Below are positions 9,070 to 16,480 of a stretch of DNA of 64,000 nt, in pieces; the stretch's first letter is position 1, and every line of letters begins with the position of its first letter. Where the stretch lies: assembly GCF_004364175.1 (NCBI RefSeq), contig NZ_SNZW01000017.1, positions 345,144-409,143 of the forward strand, read 5' to 3'. The notes beneath the pieces are model-generated. The model did not search any database and was not told the DNA's origin. It saw only the letters and a program-made list of their open reading frames with translations. The position numbers were made by a program, and so were the translations under genes. This DNA comes from Maribacter caenipelagi (GTDB lineage: Bacteria > Bacteroidota > Bacteroidia > Flavobacteriales > Flavobacteriaceae).

Positions 9070-9110
9070 TCATCGATGAAATACACTCATTTTATGTATT
9101 TCATCGATGA
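9070..9110. repeat. Perfect 16-bp inverted repeat downstream of the PurF-like gene
   Basis: Positions 9070-9085 pair perfectly with 9095-9110 around a 9-nt A/T-rich loop, starting 5 nt after the stop codon. Each arm contains ATCGAT. There is no long T-run behind it, so it is either a terminator without a strong U-tract, an mRNA 3'-end stabiliser, or a protein-binding palindrome. Confidence 0.7.
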
Positions 9111-9156
9111 ATACAGTATTTTAACGACTGAATAGTCGATTTGACTTAACCAGCTT

Positions 9157-9245
9157 TACATTTAAAGCTACCATAGCATAAGTAGGTTAAGTTCATGGTA
9201 AGATTTGGGGCAAAAAAGGTGGAGTTTACTCCGCCTTTTTTATTT
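9157..9245 (+). ncRNA. Candidate small RNA, copy 1 of 4
   Basis: A -7-like box TACATTTA (9157-9164) is followed 6 nt later by a core at 9170-9210 starting ACCATAGCATAAG and ending AAGATTTGGGG. A terminator stem GGTGGAG/CTCCGCC with a T-run ends it near 9245. ACCAT (9170-9174) can pair with ATGGT (9195-9199), giving a 5' hairpin. The predicted transcript is about 72 nt. The core recurs three more times, whereas the DNA between copies does not. Confidence 0.7.
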
Positions 9246-9352
9246 GCCAATTTTACTCTCTGTAAAGTTGTAATCCGTTTCTTCACAAAGCTCCCTTTGA
9301 CGTTATTACGAGACGTTCAACCAATACCTTTTCCTGTTGTTAATAAGCCGAT

Positions 9353-9436
9353 TACATTTACAGAACCATAGCATAAGTAGGTTAAGTTCATGGTAAGATT
9401 TGGGGAAAAGGACGGAGCGATGCTCCGTCTTTTTAT
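9353..9436 (+). ncRNA. Candidate small RNA, copy 2 of 4
   Basis: Box TACATTTA (9353-9360), then a core from 9365 identical to copy 1 over about 40 nt, and a terminator GACGGAGC/GCTCCGTC (9411-9418 with 9422-9429) followed by five T. The stem sequence differs from copy 1 but the pairing is kept. A TTG lies 13 nt before the -7 box, as in copy 1, which is shorter than the usual 19. Confidence 0.7.
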
Positions 9437-9554
9437 TTTACAGCCATTTTTAACTTCATCATCTCACAACAACTTTCGAAATTTTTAATTCTAGCAGTAC
9501 AACCTAAGTTTGTGACGTACAACGAATAGCTTTTTATAATACCCTCTTTGCTTA

Positions 9555-9636
9555 TACATTTACTGAACCATAGCATAAGTAGGTTAAGTTCATGGTAAGA
9601 TTTGGGGAAAAGACGGAGCAATGCTCCGTCTTTTTA
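9555..9636 (+). ncRNA. Candidate small RNA, copy 3 of 4
   Basis: Box TACATTTA (9555-9562), a core from 9567 identical to copies 1 and 2, and a terminator GACGGAG/CTCCGTC (about 9612-9630) flanked by A-run and T-run. The distance from copy 2 is 202 bp. The DNA between copies 2 and 3 has no similarity to the other spacers that I can see. Confidence 0.7.
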
Positions 9637-9761
9637 TTTTATACCAATTGGCTTATAAAACAACTAGTTACCCTTTGTAACCTACCCCTAGAAAAACATC
9701 TCTACCAAAATAAAAGTTTATTTTTTTCTTAAAAATCCTTTTTTTATTTACTCAATACCAG

Positions 9762-9850
9762 TAATTTAGTATCGCCATAGCATAAGTAGGTTAAGTTTAT
9801 GGTAAGATTTGGGACGAAAAGGGTGGAGACTTCTCCGCCCTTTTCTATTT
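9762..9850 (+). ncRNA. Candidate small RNA, copy 4 of 4
   Basis: The core from 9774 differs from the others by one base inside the 5' hairpin (C to T near 9798), which adds an A-U pair to the stem. The upstream box is weaker (TAATTTAG, 9762-9769) but keeps the 5-nt spacing. The terminator GGGTGGAG/CTCCGCCC, extended by A4/T4, is the strongest of the four. Confidence 0.65.
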
Positions 9851-9853
9851 TAA

Positions 9854-9892
9854 AACCAAAAAAACCACCTATGAATAATTCATAAGTGGTTT
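9854..9892 (-). terminator. Intrinsic terminator of sodA
   Basis: On the minus strand AACCAC-(1)-TATGAAT pairs with ATTCATA-(1)-GTGGTT, with one mismatch, and is followed by seven T (A-run at about 9858-9864). It faces the small-RNA array on the other strand. Confidence 0.75.
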
Positions 9893-9926
9893 CCTACAAT
9901 ATAGTTAAGAATATTTCTGCTCTTTC

Positions 9927-10535
9927 TTATTTGTTACTTGCGTATCTTTTTGATACTTCATCCCAGTTAATGATATTGAAGAATGCCTCAATATAATCTG
10001 GTCTCTTGTTTTGGTAATTTAGGTAATATGCATGTTCCCAAACGTCTAAACCTAATATTGGTTGACCTCCACATTCAACGCCTGGCATTAATGGATTATC
10101 TTGATTTGGTGTAGAACATACTTCTACTTTACCGCCTTCATGAACACATAACCATGCCCAACCAGATCCGAATCTTGTACCTGCCGCAGTTGAAAACTTA
10201 TTTTTGAATTCTTCGAAAGAACCAAAAGCACTATCAATTGCAGAAGCTAATTCGCCACTTGGCTTTCCACCACCGCTTGGTGATAAGATTGTCCAGAATA
10301 ATGAGTGATTGTAAAATCCGCCACCGTTATTTCTAACAGCACCATTACTCATATCTAAACCAGTTAAAATATCTTCTATAGACTTCCCTTCTAAGTCAGT
10401 ACCTTCTATAGCAGCATTTAATTTAGTTGTATATCCGTTATGATGTTTTGTATGATGTATTTCCATTGTCCTTGCATCGATATGAGGCTCAAGAGCATCA
10501 TAGGCGTAAGGCAATTTTGGTAGTTCAAAAGCCAT
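9927..10535 (-). CDS. sodA: Superoxide dismutase (Fe/Mn family)
   Basis: Cytosolic dismutation of superoxide. The 202-aa protein has all metal ligands of the Fe/Mn family: HH of [10 protein letters not shown] near 27-35, NHSLFW near 77 and the signature DVWEHAYY near 164-171. Whether iron or manganese is used cannot be decided from these motifs. A TAACTTTG box on the minus strand (10572-10579) predicts a leader of about 30 nt, and the gene has its own terminator, so it is monocistronic. Confidence 0.95.
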   Translation of the reverse strand: MAFELPKLPYAYDALEPHIDARTMEIHHTKHHNGYTTKLNAAIEGTDLEGKSIEDILTGLDMSNGAVRNNGGGFYNHSLFWTILSPSGGGKPSGELASAIDSAFGSFEEFKNKFSTAAGTRFGSGWAWLCVHEGGKVEVCSTPNQDNPLMPGVECGGQPILGLDVWEHAYYLNYQNKRPDYIEAFFNIINWDEVSKRYASNK

Positions 10536-10571
10536 AATTTATGTGTTTTTAGATTAATATTAATTGTATTC

Positions 10572-10579
10572 CAAAGTTA
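10572..10579 (-). promoter_or_regulatory. Predicted -7 box for sodA
   Basis: TAACTTTG on the minus strand is an exact TAnnTTTG match, about 37 nt before the sodA ATG. Confidence 0.55.
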
Positions 10580-10654
10580 CGGATTTTAACATTTATATTC
10601 ATGTAATAATTTGTTAAGAACTGTACAGGAATCCTTAATTTGCAGTAAAAATCA

Positions 10655-13600
10655 GTGTCTAGTAATTCTTTTACCATATACAATGCTTCTGCCGGATCTG
10701 GCAAAACCTATGCTCTTGCTAAGGTTTACCTGAAAATTATACTTGCTTCGCCGCAGAATTTCAGAAAAATATTGGCTATCACATTTACCAATAAAGCGGT
10801 AAATGAGATGAAGCATAGAATATTGAACAGTTTGTTCGAATTTTCTAAAACTATATCTATAGAAGATGCCAATCCGTTATTTAATGATATCGTAAACGAA
10901 ACCAATTACACCTTTGAAGAACTACCTGCATTAAGTAAACTTCGCTTAAAGCAAATTCTTCACAACTATGCCTTTTTTGACATTTCTACTATTGACAAGT
11001 TTACCCACAGACTTATAAGAACTTTCGCGAAAGATTTAAAGATCCCTCAGAATTTCGAGGTTGTTCTTGATGTAGATCTTCTTTTACAAGAAGCTGTTGA
11101 GCGTGTTATCAGTAAAGCCGGCGAAGATCCTGAGTTTACTAAAGTGCTTTTAGATTTTGCCATTGAAAAAATCGAAGATGACCGTAGTTGGGATATTGGG
11201 TTTGACCTTTTAAAAATCGGTAAACTGATATTCGATGAAAACAACGCCGAACATTTAAAACATTTACAAAAAATAGAATTAGGCGATTTTCTAAAGCTTC
11301 AAAGTCATCTTAAAAAAGAAACCAAAAATCTAGAAAAAAGAATTGTAGAACTTGCTACTGCAGCTCTTGATGTTATTACTTCATCTGGATTGGACTTCAA
11401 AGATTTCCCTAGAGAAACCTTACCAAACCACTTCAAAAAAATAGTAGCTGGTAACTTTACACCTACTCAACTATATAATAACAAACTAGAGGATAATTTA
11501 ATTGAGGGTAAAATAGTCAAAGCCACCGTTAAAAATGCACCAGCAGAATTAGCACCTCAATTACTTCATCATTATCAAGCTATAAAACAGCTCATTTATA
11601 AAAGGGGATTGTATGCTAACATCAATAGAAACATTATTCCCTTTGCGTTATTAAATGCAATACAAAAAGAACTGAAGATTATTCAAGAAGAAAAAGACCA
11701 ATTGTCTATTTCTGAATTCAACACCTTAATTGCAAAAGAGGTTAAAGACCAACCTGCACCTTTTATTTATGAGCGACTTGGAGAAAAGTATCGTCATTAT
11801 TTTATCGACGAATTTCAAGATACTTCGCAAATGCAATGGGAAAATCTTATTCCATTAATTGGTAGTGCCATGGAGGGTGAAGATGAATTGGGCAGTACCG
11901 GGTCTTTATTTTTGGTAGGTGACCCAAAACAAGCTATTTATAGATGGCGTGGTGGTAAAGCTGAACAATTTCTTGAGTTGGCAACACACGAAACACACCC
12001 ATTTACAATTCAATCAGATCTGGTTACGCTGCCAAAGAACTACAGAAGTTATGCAGAAATCATCAACTTCAATAACAACTTTTTTCAAAGTATTAGTCCG
12101 TTTTTAGAGAATGACATTTATCAAGAATTCTTTAAAATTGGTAACACACAAGAAACCAATCAGAAAGAAGGTGGCTACGTAAACATTTCATTATTAGAAG
12201 AAGATACCGATGAGGAGTATGCGGCAAACACTTTGGCAACTATTCAACGATGTTTAAGCCAAGGGTATACCTATAGCGACATCTGTATTATTATAAGAAA
12301 GAAAAAGCATGGTCTTCTACTGGCAGATTTTTTAATGCAGCACGAAATTCCTGTAGTTTCTTCAGATTCTTTATTACTAAGTGAAAGTGCCAAAGCTATT
12401 TTCTTGGTACAACTGATAAGGCATATGGTTCAACCTACTGAACTAGAGATTCAATATGAGATTTTAAATTTTTTATCGGAAGGCAAAAATGACAAGCATT
12501 CCTATATCTATGAGAATTTAGGAAAGCTTAATACACACTTGTTAGAAACATATGGTTTTGATGCCTCTAAACTAAGACAAGCTTCAGTTTTCGACGGATT
12601 GGCGTATGCTATAAAAACCTTTGATCTTATACCAACTTCAGATGCCCACCTATCTGCATTTATGGATCTAGTTTTTGATGTAGAGCAAAAATATGGCTCA
12701 GACATGCAGTCCTTTGTAGACTATTGGGACAAGAAAGGAAATTCGGCGAGCATTAGCACACCCGAAAATATGGAATCGGTACAGATCATGACCATTCATA
12801 AATCTAAAGGGTTGGAGTTTCCGGTTGTAATTTTCCCTTATGCCAATTCAAATGTGTTCGAAGAGATCGACCCAAAATTATGGCTTCCGGTAAACAAAAA
12901 TGAATTTCTTGGCTTTTCCGAAGTACTTATTAATAAAAAGCAAGAAGTTCAAGAATACGGTGAAATTGAATCGCTACTTTATGAAATTGACCACCAAAAA
13001 TTACAGCTCGATGCTTTCAACCTATTATATGTAGTACTTACTAGAGCGGTGAATGCCCTGTTTATTATTAGCGCCAACAAACTCGATAAAAAAGGAGAAC
13101 ACAATACCAATAGTTATTCTGGACTATTCATTCATTTCTTAAAGAGCACCGGTGAATATCAACAAGATAAACTAACGTACGACTTTGGTAAATTAATACC
13201 ACAAACGTCTAAAAAACAAACCAGTACAGACCAGCTTTCTATACCTTATATATATACCAATATAAATAGGCCCGATTTTAAGATACTTGCATTAGCCGGA
13301 ACGTTATGGGACGAAGGCTTAGATGTTGCCATTAATCAAGGTAATGTTATACATTATATATTAGGTGCGATTTTTACAACAGCCGATTTAGATAGAGCCG
13401 TACAAATGGCGCTGCAAAAAGGATTGATAAAAGAGCAAGATGTAAACGGGATAAAGGAAATTGTAAAAAAGGTCATCTTTCATAAAGATTTGACGCAATT
13501 TTACCAAAATGATATCGAAGTACTAAATGAACGCGACCTATTGATGGCAGATGGCACGGTACAAAGACCAGATAGGGTGGTTATAAAAAACAATCACGCT

Positions 13601-13750
13601 ACCATTATAGATTATAAGACTGGTGAACAAAACCCAAAATACCATCATCAAATAAATACATATGCCCAGAGTTTTTCAAATATGGGCTATACCATAGACC
13701 ATAAGATCATTGTCTATATTAATACTGAAATAGAACTAGATTATATATAA
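10655..13750 (+). CDS. AddA/RecB-like UvrD-family helicase-nuclease
   Basis: Likely the helicase subunit of a RecBCD/AddAB-type double-strand-break repair nuclease. In the 1031-aa protein, Walker A is at 11-18 (ASAGSGKT), a DEFQDTSQ Walker B motif is near 386, VGDPKQAIYRWRGG is near 422-435, and an SF1 motif V/VI region follows (TIHKSKGLEFPVV; LYVVLTRA). A C-terminal RecB-type nuclease domain shows the RPDRVV and IIDYKTGE motifs near 968-987. The start is GTG at 10655; no ATG lies before the Walker motif. Its expected AddB partner is at 16481, separated by kbl and ompA. The C-terminal end is 6 nt before kbl. Confidence 0.9.
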   Translation: MSSNSFTIYNASAGSGKTYALAKVYLKIILASPQNFRKILAITFTNKAVNEMKHRILNSLFEFSKTISIEDANPLFNDIVNETNYTFEELPALSKLRLKQILHNYAFFDISTIDKFTHRLIRTFAKDLKIPQNFEVVLDVDLLLQEAVERVISKAGEDPEFTKVLLDFAIEKIEDDRSWDIGFDLLKIGKLIFDENNAEHLKHLQKIELGDFLKLQSHLKKETKNLEKRIVELATAALDVITSSGLDFKDFPRETLPNHFKKIVAGNFTPTQLYNNKLEDNLIEGKIVKATVKNAPAELAPQLLHHYQAIKQLIYKRGLYANINRNIIPFALLNAIQKELKIIQEEKDQLSISEFNTLIAKEVKDQPAPFIYERLGEKYRHYFIDEFQDTSQMQWENLIPLIGSAMEGEDELGSTGSLFLVGDPKQAIYRWRGGKAEQFLELATHETHPFTIQSDLVTLPKNYRSYAEIINFNNNFFQSISPFLENDIYQEFFKIGNTQETNQKEGGYVNISLLEEDTDEEYAANTLATIQRCLSQGYTYSDICIIIRKKKHGLLLADFLMQHEIPVVSSDSLLLSESAKAIFLVQLIRHMVQPTELEIQYEILNFLSEGKNDKHSYIYENLGKLNTHLLETYGFDASKLRQASVFDGLAYAIKTFDLIPTSDAHLSAFMDLVFDVEQKYGSDMQSFVDYWDKKGNSASISTPENMESVQIMTIHKSKGLEFPVVIFPYANSNVFEEIDPKLWLPVNKNEFLGFSEVLINKKQEVQEYGEIESLLYEIDHQKLQLDAFNLLYVVLTRAVNALFIISANKLDKKGEHNTNSYSGLFIHFLKSTGEYQQDKLTYDFGKLIPQTSKKQTSTDQLSIPYIYTNINRPDFKILALAGTLWDEGLDVAINQGNVIHYILGAIFTTADLDRAVQMALQKGLIKEQDVNGIKEIVKKVIFHKDLTQFYQNDIEVLNERDLLMADGTVQRPDRVVIKNNHATIIDYKTGEQNPKYHHQINTYAQSFSNMGYTIDHKIIVYINTEIELDYI

Positions 13751-13756
13751 AGGAAT

Positions 13757-14950
13757 ATGTACGGAAAAATTAAAGAACATTTACAGCAAGAAATTGAAAA
13801 CATCAAAAATGACGGACTCTTTAAGGAGGAAAGGATCATTGTTTCTCCGCAAGATGCTGTCATTAAAATCAACACCGGGCAAGAGGTGATCAATTTTTGT
13901 GCGAATAATTATTTAGGGCTTTCATCTCACCCAGATGTTATACAGGCGGCAAAAGATACTATGGATTCGCATGGTTTCGGTATGTCTTCTGTTCGGTTCA
14001 TTTGTGGCACCCAAGATATACATAAGACATTAGAAGAAAAGATCGCTCACTTCTACGGTACAGAAGACACCATACTATATGCCGCTGCCTTTGATGCCAA
14101 TGGCGGAGTGTTCGAACCTTTGCTAAATGCAGAGGATGCCATTATTTCTGATTCTTTAAACCATGCTTCAATAATTGACGGTGTGCGTTTGTGTAAAGCA
14201 AAGCGCTACCGTTACGCCAATAGCGACATGCAAGATTTAGAGGCTCAGCTAATTAAAGCGAATGAAGACGGCGCTCGATTTAAGATTATTGTTACCGACG
14301 GAGTGTTCTCTATGGATGGAATTGTAGCTCCTCTAGATAAAATTTGTGATTTAGCCGATAAGTATGATGCTTTGGTTATGATAGATGAATGCCATGCCAC
14401 CGGATTTATAGGTGAAAAAGGAAAAGGCACCTTAGAAGAAAAAGGTGTTATGGGCAGAATAGATATTATTACCGGTACACTTGGTAAAGCATTAGGTGGC
14501 GCCATGGGCGGTTACACAACTGGCAAAAAAGAAATTATCACATTACTGAGACAACGCTCTAGACCTTATTTGTTCTCTAACTCTTTAGCACCTGCTATAG
14601 TAGGTGCGTCTATTAAAGTGTTCGATATGTTAGAAAACGATACTTCGTTACGAGATAAATTGCAGGAAAATACTGCATACTTCAAAAAAGGCATTAAAAA
14701 TGCAGGTTTCGACATTGTTGACGGAGATTCAGCTATTGTGCCCGTAATGCTATATGATGCCAAACTTTCACAAGATATGGCCAATATGTTATTGGAAAGA
14801 GGAATTTATGTCATTGGTTTTTTCTACCCAGTAGTTCCAAAAAATAAGGCTCGCATTAGGGTACAACTATCTGCAGCACACACGAAAGAGCATTTAGATG
14901 CTGCTATAAAAGCTTTTACAGAGGTCGGAAAAGAATTAAAAATCGTTTAA
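13757..14950 (+). CDS. kbl: Glycine C-acetyltransferase (2-amino-3-ketobutyrate CoA ligase)
   Basis: PLP enzyme that cleaves 2-amino-3-ketobutyrate with CoA to glycine and acetyl-CoA in threonine breakdown. The length of 397 aa is standard. It shows [10 protein letters not shown] near the N-terminus, [12 protein letters not shown], the PLP-binding DECHATGF and the Schiff-base lysine in [11 protein letters not shown] near 240-250. Alpha-oxoamine synthases are similar to each other, but the N-terminus and length fit Kbl better than BioF. No threonine dehydrogenase gene lies nearby. Confidence 0.93.
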   Translation: MYGKIKEHLQQEIENIKNDGLFKEERIIVSPQDAVIKINTGQEVINFCANNYLGLSSHPDVIQAAKDTMDSHGFGMSSVRFICGTQDIHKTLEEKIAHFYGTEDTILYAAAFDANGGVFEPLLNAEDAIISDSLNHASIIDGVRLCKAKRYRYANSDMQDLEAQLIKANEDGARFKIIVTDGVFSMDGIVAPLDKICDLADKYDALVMIDECHATGFIGEKGKGTLEEKGVMGRIDIITGTLGKALGGAMGGYTTGKKEIITLLRQRSRPYLFSNSLAPAIVGASIKVFDMLENDTSLRDKLQENTAYFKKGIKNAGFDIVDGDSAIVPVMLYDAKLSQDMANMLLERGIYVIGFFYPVVPKNKARIRVQLSAAHTKEHLDAAIKAFTEVGKELKIV

Positions 14951-14999
14951 ATGCAGTATTTAATCTATTAAATGCGCTAAAAAAAATAGGAAATTGATT

Positions 15000-15029
15000 T
15001 TGTTAATAATATTTAACAAGTTACATTTG
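15000..15029 (+). promoter_or_regulatory. Canonical Bacteroidota promoter of ompA
   Basis: TTG (15000-15002), exactly 19 nt, then TACATTTG (15022-15029): a full match to the -33/-7 pattern TTG-N19-TAnnTTTG. Transcription should start near 15035, about 29 nt before the ATG. Confidence 0.8.
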
Positions 15030-15063
15030 CAGCTAATAAACACTTAAACTTAAAATTTAATAC

Positions 15064-16407
15064 ATGAAACATCTTAGCAAATTATTGGCAGTTGCCCTAC
15101 TTGTAGTAGGTATCAACAGCATACAAGCGCAAGACGAGAATAACCCTTGGCAAGTGCAATTTGGGGTTAATGCCATTGACGTATATCCAACTTCGGATGT
15201 AAGTTCTTTCGGTAACGAATTCTTTAATGTGAACGATCACTGGAACATTTTACCTTCTATCTCTTACGTAGGAGTATCTAAGTCAATAGGAGATGGTTTC
15301 TCTGTTGGTGCTAGAGGTTCTCTTAACAAGATTAGCAAATTAGGTGATACTAGCGTTGACGATCTTTCTCACTACGCTATAGATGGTACAATAAAATACG
15401 ATCTTATCAAAAGACAAACTGTTCTTGATCCTTTCGTAGAAATCGGTGGTGGTTATACTTGGGTTGATGAAATCGGTGCTGGTACTGCAAATGGTGGTAT
15501 TGGTCTTAATATCTGGTTTTCTGAAAACTTAGGTCTTACTTTACAATCTTCTTACAAGCATGCTTTCGAAGATTACGGAGTTACACATTTCCAACACTTA
15601 GCTGGTATCTCAGTTAAATTTGGTGGTACTGATACTGACGGTGATGGTATCTATGATAAAGACGATGCTTGTCCAGAAGTTGCTGGTCTTGAAGCATTCA
15701 ACGGTTGTCCTGATTCTGACGGCGATGGTATCGAAGACAGCAAAGATGCTTGTCCTAACGAAGCTGGCTCTAAAGAAATGAACGGTTGCCCAGATGCTGA
15801 CGGTGACGGTGTTGCTGATAAAGATGATGCTTGTCCTAACGAAGCTGGTCTTCCTGCTTTAGCTGGTTGTCCTGATGCTGATGGCGATGGTGTTGCTGAT
15901 AAAGATGACGCTTGTCCTTCTGAAGCTGGTCCTGCTGAAAACAAAGGTTGTCCTTGGGCTGATAAAGACGGTGACGGTGTACTTGATAAAGATGATCAAT
16001 GTCCGGATGTTGCTGGTACAGTAGCTAACGCTGGTTGTCCTGAAGTAACTGAAGAAGTTCAAAAACAATTGAACGATTACGCTAGAACTATCTTATTTGA
16101 TACTGGTAAATCTTCTATCAAAGCTGAGTCTACTTCTGTAATGGTTGACATTATCACAATCCTTAAAGAATATCCTAACGCTAAGTTTACTGTTGAAGGT
16201 CATACTGACAGCGTAGGTAGCGAAAAATTAAACCAAAGCCTTTCTGAGTCAAGAGCTCTTTCTGTAAAAGAATTCTTAGTAGACAAAGGAATCGAAGAGT
16301 TTAGATTATCTGCTGTAGGTTACGGTGAGTCTAAGCCAATGGCTACAAACAATACAAGAGCTGGTAGAGCTCAAAACAGAAGGGTAGAAATCAACTTAGT
16401 AAAATAA
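15064..16407 (+). CDS. OmpA family protein with thrombospondin type-3 repeats
   Basis: Abundant outer-membrane protein that links the outer membrane to peptidoglycan. Order in the 447 aa: signal peptide (1-22, cleaved after IQAQ), an eight-stranded barrel-like region (about 25-195), five calcium-binding type-3 repeats with DxDGDGxxDxxDxCP (about 197-330), and an OmpA C-terminal peptidoglycan-binding domain ([10 protein letters not shown], then RRVEINLVK). The strong canonical promoter and terminator and the codon use rich in GGT/GCT/CTT suggest high expression. Confidence 0.93.
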   Translation: MKHLSKLLAVALLVVGINSIQAQDENNPWQVQFGVNAIDVYPTSDVSSFGNEFFNVNDHWNILPSISYVGVSKSIGDGFSVGARGSLNKISKLGDTSVDDLSHYAIDGTIKYDLIKRQTVLDPFVEIGGGYTWVDEIGAGTANGGIGLNIWFSENLGLTLQSSYKHAFEDYGVTHFQHLAGISVKFGGTDTDGDGIYDKDDACPEVAGLEAFNGCPDSDGDGIEDSKDACPNEAGSKEMNGCPDADGDGVADKDDACPNEAGLPALAGCPDADGDGVADKDDACPSEAGPAENKGCPWADKDGDGVLDKDDQCPDVAGTVANAGCPEVTEEVQKQLNDYARTILFDTGKSSIKAESTSVMVDIITILKEYPNAKFTVEGHTDSVGSEKLNQSLSESRALSVKEFLVDKGIEEFRLSAVGYGESKPMATNNTRAGRAQNRRVEINLVK

Positions 16408-16436
16408 GTTTATAAAAACCTAAGTGTTTTAATAAC

Positions 16437-16467
16437 TAAAAGTCCCGCAATATTGCGGGGCTTTTTT
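16437..16467 (+). terminator. Intrinsic terminator of ompA
   Basis: CCCGCAA/TTGCGGG stem with flanking AAAG/CTTT pairs, followed by six T. Confidence 0.85.
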
Positions 16468-16480
16468 ATTTTTACACTAT

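Noticed and set aside
9195..9420. Small peptides starting at the conserved ATGG of the small-RNA cores (MVRFG...).
   Set aside because: The frames diverge after five codons because the lengths of the G- and A-runs differ between copies, and the frames run through the terminators; the RNA structure is what is conserved.
9157..9850. Riboswitch or leader function for the four-copy element.
   Set aside because: Each copy ends in a terminator and is followed by another copy or by a convergent gene, so no downstream gene is controlled in cis.
15651..16068. Long minus-strand open frames opposite ompA (rich in Ser/Ala/Pro or Thr/Ile/Ser).
   Set aside because: They are mirror images of the calcium-binding repeats of ompA and have no start signals.
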